A stretch of DNA of 64,000 bases from Gentiana macrophylla (Eukaryota > Streptophyta > Magnoliopsida > Gentianales > Gentianaceae). The DNA lies in contig JAOBSW010001122.1 of assembly GCA_026214975.1 (NCBI GenBank), positions 1 to 64,000 of the forward strand. The letters are read 5' to 3'. The first letter of the stretch is position 1, and each line of letters starts with the position of its first letter. The position numbers and the translations under genes are program-made. Shown in pieces: positions 56,997 through 64,000 of this stretch. A model generated the notes under the pieces. The model worked only from the letters and a program-made list of their open reading frames with translations, was not told the DNA's origin and did not search any database.

Positions 56997-58236
56997 TTAT
57001 GTCAAGAAATCTTCAGTAATTCTACATTCTATATTCGACTTTGCTGTGATAATTGCATAGGCTTGTATCATTTGAATTAATTGGACTTTTAAAGCGTGAT
57101 TTGTTTGCCCACCAAATATAATTCCAGCTGTAACTCTTAATGTAGCTCTTGTTATAGCTATCTTATGTCTTATTCTTAAATTTGCTAGCAATGCTCTCTC
57201 TATAAATATGTTTTTCTTGTGCCCACCAGGACCATCACTGAAAAACAGCTTATTTTGCCCCTGTTTACAACTTTGTTTTTCATATTTAAGTTTTAACTCC
57301 GCATCAGAATCTTCTTGATGAATATCTATATATAATTTACCAGAGATCTTTTTTTGTAGATTCATTGTAATGATGTTATCTTCTTGTAGACTTGGCAAGT
57401 AATAGTAGTTAAAGTCTTTACCCTTACTTTCTCAGAAGTAGCTCATGGACCGTAAAGTTTTATACATCATCAAAGTTGTTAACTTTGTAGAGACTCGTAT
57501 AAAATTTTCTAACATTGGTTCCCAATATATATCCCAAAGTTGACAGATATTAGTCGGCTCACAATAAACTAAAAGAGTTGCAAACAATAATCTTAAGGCA
57601 TGAGGCATTTGAAAGGCTATGTCTTCACTCAAACATTCAAAGATTGTCCTATCGGATTCTATTAAACCTCTTTTTTCCACGGCTTCTTTACAACTATTGC
57701 AATTATGGTTGTTTATTTTTAGTAAATCTTCAAACGATGTTGCTCCTCTAACATGATTGAGTAGCAATGATAATATATTTCTCTTTCAGTTGGATTTGCA
57801 CCATTTATGCGGCCAATAACATCTTTATGTTTTCTCTCTTTCCAATACTTTTGTGGGCTCATTCACACAAAGAATTCTGGAATTTTCCTATACAAACTTT
57901 TTTTTTGGCATTTTTCTGTGTTTGGTTAAGGGTAAAAAATTCTGTGAGCATTATTTTTGAAGCAAAATCATTTCAGACAAGATTTTCATGATTTTGATTC
58001 TTCCAATATGAAACACAATTTTTCCCGTGGAGATGAAGTTGGAGAGAAATGACGGCATGTTTCATGTCATTAAAATAAAACTCAAATATTCTCCACATTG
58101 CTTCCTGAGCATGTACCCATCTTACGTTTTGAGATCTTTTCATTTCATCAATCATAAGACCGTCTTCTTCATGGGAAATATAAACTACAACACGATCATG
58201 ACCTTTATAAATGTACTTGTATAAGTACTTTACCAT
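56997..58236 (-). pseudogene. Helitron Rep/helicase remnant
   Basis: Three consecutive minus-strand segments match the Helitron replication-helicase protein in order. 58236-57973 has KYLYKYIYKGHDRV and VHAQEAMWRIFEF. 57880-57432 has INGANPTERE.YYHCY, LLNHVRGATSFEDL, FQMPHALRLLFATLL and PTNICQLWD. 57398-56997 has FFSDGPGG, the PIF1-type Walker A region, where the usual GGxGKT is degraded (GGHKKN), then IERALLANLR. Frame breaks separate the parts and the nucleotide-binding site is lost, so it is dead. No terminal hairpin or CTRR end was located. Confidence 0.85.
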
Positions 58237-59752
58237 CGCAATTCATTATAGTCATTTAAGCTCTGAGAAATGACTTTTTATCGCTTGTTTTCCTTTTAGT
58301 CGTTATTCAATAGTGAATTTATCTATCAAATTCAACATTCTACCTACTTACGTAATTTAAATTGCATTTTAGAATAACCACTCTAACCACTATTCACTTA
58401 TTGAATACAAGCTACCATGTTATTGTGTAGGAGATGAGATCCTCTCTTGTAGTATTACATCACAGCACATGCTATGGTAAGGGGGAGGGGTGTAAAGGTA
58501 ACTGTCTAATATGAAAATTAGAAGGAAAAAAAACAAAAAAAAAAACAGGAAATTGCTATTTTTTACAAGACAACAGCCATTACCGCAATGGTAAGACAAC
58601 AGAGGATCCAAGGTCTATTGTGTAGTAGCTTGCAATAACAATGTAGGTCTAAAACATTAAGGTATTATGTTATGTACCAATTTTACAAAAAGTCCATATC
58701 ACAAACTTCAAGTACCTTCTACAGTTTATGACACGTCAATTATACTTATGTTATGTTACTTATGTGCATAAACACCTTTTTAATTTAAAAACCAACATGC
58801 AATATTTACATCATTATAAAAAAAATTAGGACATAGATTTTTTTTTGGAACTATTAATTTATTAGATTTACATGGAATGTTCAACGCTTAAAATTTTGAA
58901 TGTTATGCTATGTTTGTTGCTTAGTCATTTCAGCATATACTTATTTGTTTTTTATCCTAAGATTTATTTGAAGGTGAGAATGAAGAAGACTTGAGTTATA
59001 TAACGAATGATGTTTGTAATGTACCATTGACATCATTCGTGTTTGATGCAGAATCTTTTTGTTTTTCCGTTGACTCCATAACATTCCGAGTGTTATCATG
59101 TTCTAACTAGTTCGCTTCAAGGAACTTTGATTTTATATTTTTCAGATTATGATCATCATCAATGGATTCATTTCTTCATTTACATCTGTGTTCAAAAATG
59201 TGATTTCACTAAAGAAATAATCAAAACTAAATATGATATAAACTTTAGGGTGTAAATGATCTCACATCGATCTTCTTTTTGTCCTTGATTTTTTACTTTT
59301 TGGATCTTATGGCGACGTTGCTTCTTTGTCATATTAGCATATTTTTATTTCTTTACCGTTTAAAGAAATTGAAACAACGAAAAATTATGAAAAATATGAT
59401 ATTTCGTTACGATTTTTTTGTCGTCCATCCCAATTTCTACCTAAAACCTGATTCATATACCATTGCTATTCACAACACTTATTTCATCACCTTTTCCGTT
59501 TTCTCTTGTCGTCCATCCCAATTTTTATCTTGTTGCGTCGTATTTTCTTTGCTCATTTTGGATATTGTGTTTTTTTAACTTCCTTTTGTACAACATTTTG
59601 GACAACTTCACCTTAGATTCAATTAGTATAAATCTTTTGATTTAGTAAGATAATGAGGTAGTAGGTAAACATGTATATAGTATACAGAGTCATGTACCAT
59701 TCTGTTTAAATTTTGGGTGAAACAACAGAAAAATGACAGTGATAGTTCCACA
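58237..59752. other. intergenic, nothing recognised
   Basis: AT-rich. A short duplication GTCGTCCATCCCAATTT occurs at 59421 and 59507. No gene recognised. Confidence 0.45.
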
Positions 59753-60090
59753 ACAAACTGACAAAGTCAAAATATTTTTATATCATTGATAATGGCGTGA
59801 GACCTAATGATTCTTACGACTAATAATAATCAATGATGTAGTGTGTATTTGTGACACTTTGTTGTTGAACAAACATTTTCCTTAGTATATCACCCTAACA
59901 TATTGATTTTGTTTTCCACAACAAAGTCAAAAAAAATTACACCATTGATAATGACGTGAGACCTATTGTTTCTTATTACTTATAATAATCATTGGTGTAA
60001 AAATGCATTTGTGACACTTTCTTGATCAATTTGTTCTTGATCACACATTTTCCTTACTACAACATCCTAACATATAGATTTTGTTTTTCT
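59753..60090 (+). repeat. two tandem copies of a 170-bp unit
   Basis: 59753-59905 and 59925-60090 share ACAAAGTCAAAA, CATTGATAATG.CGTGAGACCTA, TTTGTGACACTTTCTTG-like and ACATTTTCCTTA blocks in the same order. Confidence 0.75.
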
Positions 60091-60725
60091 TTTGTTAAAA
60101 TATTCTTTTGACATTTTTATTAAAGATTAAAGATCACAGATAGAGGTATTTTAATAATTTTCAACCAAATTATTACATTTATTGAGATATATATATAATA
60201 ATAAGTTTTATATCCTCCAACAATAATCAAAGAATATACATTATACATCCAACAATTAATCTCGATAGACTAAAAATCAAAATAAAAAATAAAATAAAAA
60301 GGGATAAATTCCTCTTTTTAATTTATAGTTATTTTATAGACTAAGAATCAAATAAAAAAAGGACAAAATTCACTTTTTAACTTATTATACTTATTTCCTC
60401 AACAAAAAAAAACTTATTGTACCTTTTCTTTTATGGATATTTGTTTATAAGGACTAGTTTAAACACTTAATTGACATTTAGGACATCATTAAATCTTATT
60501 TGGTTTTAAGAACACATTTTATTTAACTTCCCTATATTACACTCTAATAAAATAAACGGAACAGACGACCCAACAACTCTGATCCACAGACTTTGCCATT
60601 TCCAAACCGTACGTGGAAGTTTTCGCCGGTCGGAAGTTGTTGGCTTGAGATCATCATTAGTGGGTAAAATCTGCATTTAAAAGAGTAAATCTTTCACAAT
60701 CACAATTTCATAACCGTTTTGTGGT
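60091..60725. other. intergenic, nothing recognised
   Basis: AT-rich. A GC-richer patch at 60600-60640 (GTTTTCGCCGGTCGG) may be the flank of the frame below. Confidence 0.4.
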
Positions 60726-60929
60726 TCATGCCAAACGATTTTGGCAGGAAATCTTTTGCTGCCGAGATTCATAGATTTGAAGAAAGGGGTTCCAATCTCC
60801 AATTCTTTTTGGTGATGAGAAAGGACTTTCATTGTTGTTGTTGCTATGAAGATCAGGATAATCCCAGATTCGCATCACATCAGAATCACTAGTCACTACC
60901 AGCACTCTGATTTTCAAGGAAAGAGTCAA
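60726..60929 (-). CDS. unrecognised short frame, possible exon
   Basis: A 67-codon frame with gene-like composition (VLVVTSDSDVMRIWDYPDLH, PFSSPKRIGDWNPF) in an AT-rich region. No family recognised, no ATG-proximal context or splice sites that I can defend. It may be a gene fragment. Confidence 0.2.
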   Translation of the reverse strand: MTLSLKIRVLVVTSDSDVMRIWDYPDLHSNNNNESPFSSPKRIGDWNPFLQIYESRQQKISCQNRLA

Positions 60930-61389
60930 TTGTGCAAATGGAAATTATTTTGCTGCTTTAATTGATCAAAAAGATTCTTGAGGATAAATTAAGCAACAGT
61001 GCCGAGTTCAAATCATATGACTGAAACGTATATATAATTCATAATGTGAACATCGATAATTTACATGGCAGTAGTATTCTGTGTTTTGTTTATTGAGTCT
61101 TATTTTCGTTTAATTGTGTTCATTGGTTCGTGAAAAGGGGGAAGCCATAATAGTCATATGAAACTACTCAAATGAGAGTGACACAAAGACGTGGGAAGCC
61201 GTGATATACTACTTTTATATGATTAAATATACGTTATATTATTTTGTTTTATCAACGAATTCTATATAAAATATATGAAATTATGGTATAAATGATATGA
61301 AATATTAATCTTTATAATTTAGAGTAGTTAGTAGTAATAATAGTAAAAGTTGTAATTTTTCTGCGATTTTAGTAAATCGAATTAATAGT

Positions 61390-61909
61390 GTGTCGATTTA
61401 CGTGGGTATTTATGGTATTTTATTGCAGATTTATAAACCGAGACCCAGAGAATCGACATATTGAAGTTTAATCATATTTACGGAAGGATTTAGAGAGTGC
61501 CTGCGAGCAAATGGTCGATTGAATAGGCAAGTGGTCAAGTGGCCAATCAATTTGGTTAAGTGGTAATCGAGAAATGTCTTCGACAAACGAATTGGCTCAT
61601 CAAAACGACGTTATCTGAAGAAGAGTCCTTCACGAAATTGTAGATTTTTCCGAAAGATTTCGATGCCGCTTGAATCATGATTTTTGGAGAACCGTAACTG
61701 AGATATGAATTTTAGAAGTTTAATAATTATATATAAATATATATAATTATCACCGCATATCTTGATTGTAATCAAGAGGTGGAGATCATCATTACACTGG
61801 ACCGTCCGACCTTCTACCGCCCGGTCCGCCCAAAACTTTTGTCTATATAAGGAGATCAATTGCGAGCGAGAGCAGAGTGTCTGTATTCAATATATATATA
61901 AACCATATC

Positions 61910-61971
<62 letters not shown>

Positions 61972-62963
61972 CTTCTCCTCTTTATTTTGTTTTTAGTGCT
62001 AGTTTGTAAATAGGCCTTTACGCCAAAAATAATAATCTCGTAGTATCGTTGTAATGCTTTCGAGAAATTATCGGAAGTTCGGTGTTGTTGAAGTCGTTGT
62101 AATGTCAGGAAGAATACAACTCGATTCAAGCATTTGTAATCGGTAAATTTTCTTAAGTATTTATGTTTGTTTTTATCTTTTCGTTGTTATAATGTTTTTA
62201 GGCTAACTCTAAATAACTAGCCAAAGTTATGTAATCGTTTTATTTCGATCTTTTCGGTAAAGGAATCTTTGTCTAATTAAAATTGATTAAAATTGAGTTA
62301 ATTGAATCTTTTTCTATTCGTAACGTATGGATAATATTCGGATTGGCGTAATTAACCAAGATGAATCGCAACATATAACCTAACGATGAACCGACCGGAG
62401 AAGTTAGGATATGAGATAAAAGATAGAAAAACCGGAGGTAAAATTGGCCGTCAATAAAGCGTGACAACGGAATCCTATTTCTACCCGAAGCGATTTGTCT
62501 TGGGAAAGATTAATCTTATTAAAATTGTGCTCGAGATCGTAATAATGTTAAAATCAACAATTTAATTAAAACTAACACCGGAAAGTTAAATCGATCCGCG
62601 ACAACCGGAGCCTTTTGAATAACATCGGCCGTCGACAAGCGGAATAACCTCTTTTATCCGGGGTAGATTTGTACTTCATGCACTGCTCGGACTAAGCGAG
62701 ATTAGCATGGGGCGGTTGTAGAGATTGAAGCGATGACAATGACATATGACAATTTCATACGCTCGTGTGAGAGCAATTGTTAACCTCGAGGAGTGCACCG
62801 TTTCATTTACTCAATTGGACCTAATATAAAAGGAAAGATCGAGCACATTCCGTCTACTGAAAAGATCGTATAATTCAATTATATAAACTTTGGCTAGTTC
62901 TATAAACTTATCTGTCTAAACTATATATTGGTATCTATATATATATTTTGCAATTTATGTACA

Positions 62964-63041
<78 letters not shown>

Positions 63042-63284
63042 TAGAATAACTTTTAAATTACGCATTTATTTTATGTTCGATTAGAATAGTAGTGATACGT
63101 GTTATAAAATTGTGGTTTAGATCGAGTTAATAATGATTTCTTTGGTGTTTAACCACACTTAGAAGAATTACCAAGTTCCACGAGGATTCGACACTCGACT
63201 CACCACACTAGCACTACTGATTTGACCCGATACTGCTTTGTCGGTTAAGGAATTTGGTTTAGCACTTCGAAAAGGCGTTTGTCA
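61390..63284 (+). repeat. 5' LTR of an Athila-like Ty3/gypsy element
   Basis: A long non-coding stretch with TATATAAGGAG at 61844 and GC-containing U5-like sequence. It ends TTTGTCA at 63284, six bases before a tRNA-Asp primer site. The left end (about 61390, TGTCGATTTACG) is a guess. The length near 1.9 kb fits Athila/Tat LTRs. It contains (TA)n tracts at 61891-61972 and 62959-63035. Confidence 0.65.
62959..63035. repeat. (TA)n microsatellite
   Basis: More than 30 TA units inside the gypsy LTR; a shorter one lies at 61891-61972. Confidence 0.96.
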
Positions 63285-63290
63285 GATTTC

Positions 63291-63308
63291 TGGCGCCGTT
63301 GCCGGGGA
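63291..63308 (+). promoter_or_regulatory. primer-binding site (tRNA-Asp type)
   Basis: TGGCGCCGTTGCCGGGGA is the well-known primer-binding site of Athila/Tat-lineage gypsy elements, complementary to the tRNA-Asp 3' end. Confidence 0.92.
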
Positions 63309-63493
63309 ACGTCGCTAATTTCTTTTTTTGTGTCCATGGTTACTACTTGTATTAGCTCAAAATTCTCGAAAATAAGCCAACACTTTTCTTATCCCATTTC
63401 TATTTTATTTTTCGTTGGTACTTACCTTATAGGTAATTTACCAATTTTTTCTACTACTATCAATTTCGTGTTATTTTCTATTTTCGTTAGTTG

Positions 63494-63796
63494 ATGACCA
63501 GAAGTGGTAAGGCCCCACTCACTCCTTATAAGCCTGACATAAACACTTACGAAAGGCAGTTAAGAGTAGAGAGTAAACGTGGTCATACTAGTCAGGGAAA
63601 TCCTGACGAATCATCTTCAAACAGAAATACGATAATGGCTAAAATCAGTGATGAAACACCTGAACAAGGGCTGGAACATGCTCTAGGGCATGGACAAAAC
63701 CCTGTTAACCCTAATAATAATAATAATAATAATAGAAATAATCAGAATCGAATCGGAATAATCGTAATAACCCACCAAACCCGAGACCTATCGTGA
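63494..63796 (+). pseudogene. start of gypsy gag, cut by frameshift
   Basis: The ATG at 63494 opens MTRSGKAPLTPYKP, similar to Athila-type Gag starts. A run of AAT codons gives poly-Asn (63712-63735), and the frame is lost just after (stop at 63794-63796). Gag-like residues (EDDEDPHHHL) reappear in another frame near 63915. The element continues past the window end. The AAT repeat may have caused the frameshift. Confidence 0.7.
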
Positions 63797-64000
63797 TCAA
63801 ACCGTAGAAGAAACCGGACTAATAATCTCATACTTTTACCTAATGAAGGAGCGAATAATTTGAGATTAAATCTCATCTTTTTGGTTTAATTGACGCAAGA
63901 GCCAATTCTAGGAGAGGATGATGAAGATCCACATCATCATCTCTATCTTTTGAAGAATCGTGGCAATATGACCAAAAGTCAAGGTGCTCATAAGGAATTA

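Noticed and set aside
61762..62129. Frames rich in Tyr/Ile repeats
   Set aside because: They translate a (TA)n microsatellite inside the gypsy LTR.

Overview
This is nuclear DNA from a flowering plant, most likely a eudicot. The evidence is AT-rich intergenic sequence, GT-AG introns in plant-type genes (an F-box/FBD protein and a LONGIFOLIA/TRM protein), a Gnk2-type secreted protein, and a dense layer of plant transposable elements: Ty1/copia, Ty3/gypsy, L1-type LINE, SINE, hAT, Mutator, CACTA, Stowaway- and Tourist-like MITEs and Helitrons. The species cannot be told from the sequence alone.

Only three loci look like intact host genes. (1) An F-box/LRR/FBD gene lies on the minus strand at 550-2195 (3 exons, 501 aa). 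(2) A small secreted DUF26/Gnk2 protein lies on the minus strand at 14337-14786 (149 aa). It has a broken tandem relative at 9222-10893 that is split by a transposon. (3) A large TRM/LONGIFOLIA-like gene lies on the plus strand at 45615-52467 (4 exons, 792 aa, 3.5 kb last intron, three uORFs in the likely leader). A decayed cactin-like gene fragment sits at 3067-3960.

Region by region. 1-4 kb: F-box gene and cactin-like fragment. 4-9 kb: MITE, a decayed copia gag, and nested in it a 3.2-kb LTR element with a 5-bp target duplication and a 502-codon open frame of unknown nature. 9-16 kb: duplicated Gnk2 block, invaded by gypsy LTR pieces, a LINE tail and a solo LTR. 16.7-21.7 kb: a copia element with identical LTRs but broken ORFs. 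22-33 kb: intergenic with hAT elements, a TRIM-like element, a Helitron end, retroposons and LINE tails. 35-38 kb: a Mutator-type element with 9-bp target duplication, nested MITEs and a CACTA MITE. 38.7-44 kb: three copies of a copia 3' end/LTR unit, with a LINE fragment between copies 1 and 2 that itself carries a poly(T)-tailed SINE. 45-52.5 kb: TRM gene. 53-60 kb: MITEs and a decayed Helitron helicase (56997-58236). 61.4-64 kb: the 5' LTR, tRNA-Asp-type primer site and gag start of an Athila-like Ty3/gypsy element that runs off the window.

The most unusual observations are the 502-codon frame inside the small LTR element, hAT elements with internal tRNA-like A/B boxes, the copia element with identical LTRs and dead ORFs, and the loss of a signature cysteine in the intact Gnk2 copy. 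No prokaryotic-type system, CRISPR array or rRNA is present. I found no sign of a wholly new multi-gene system.
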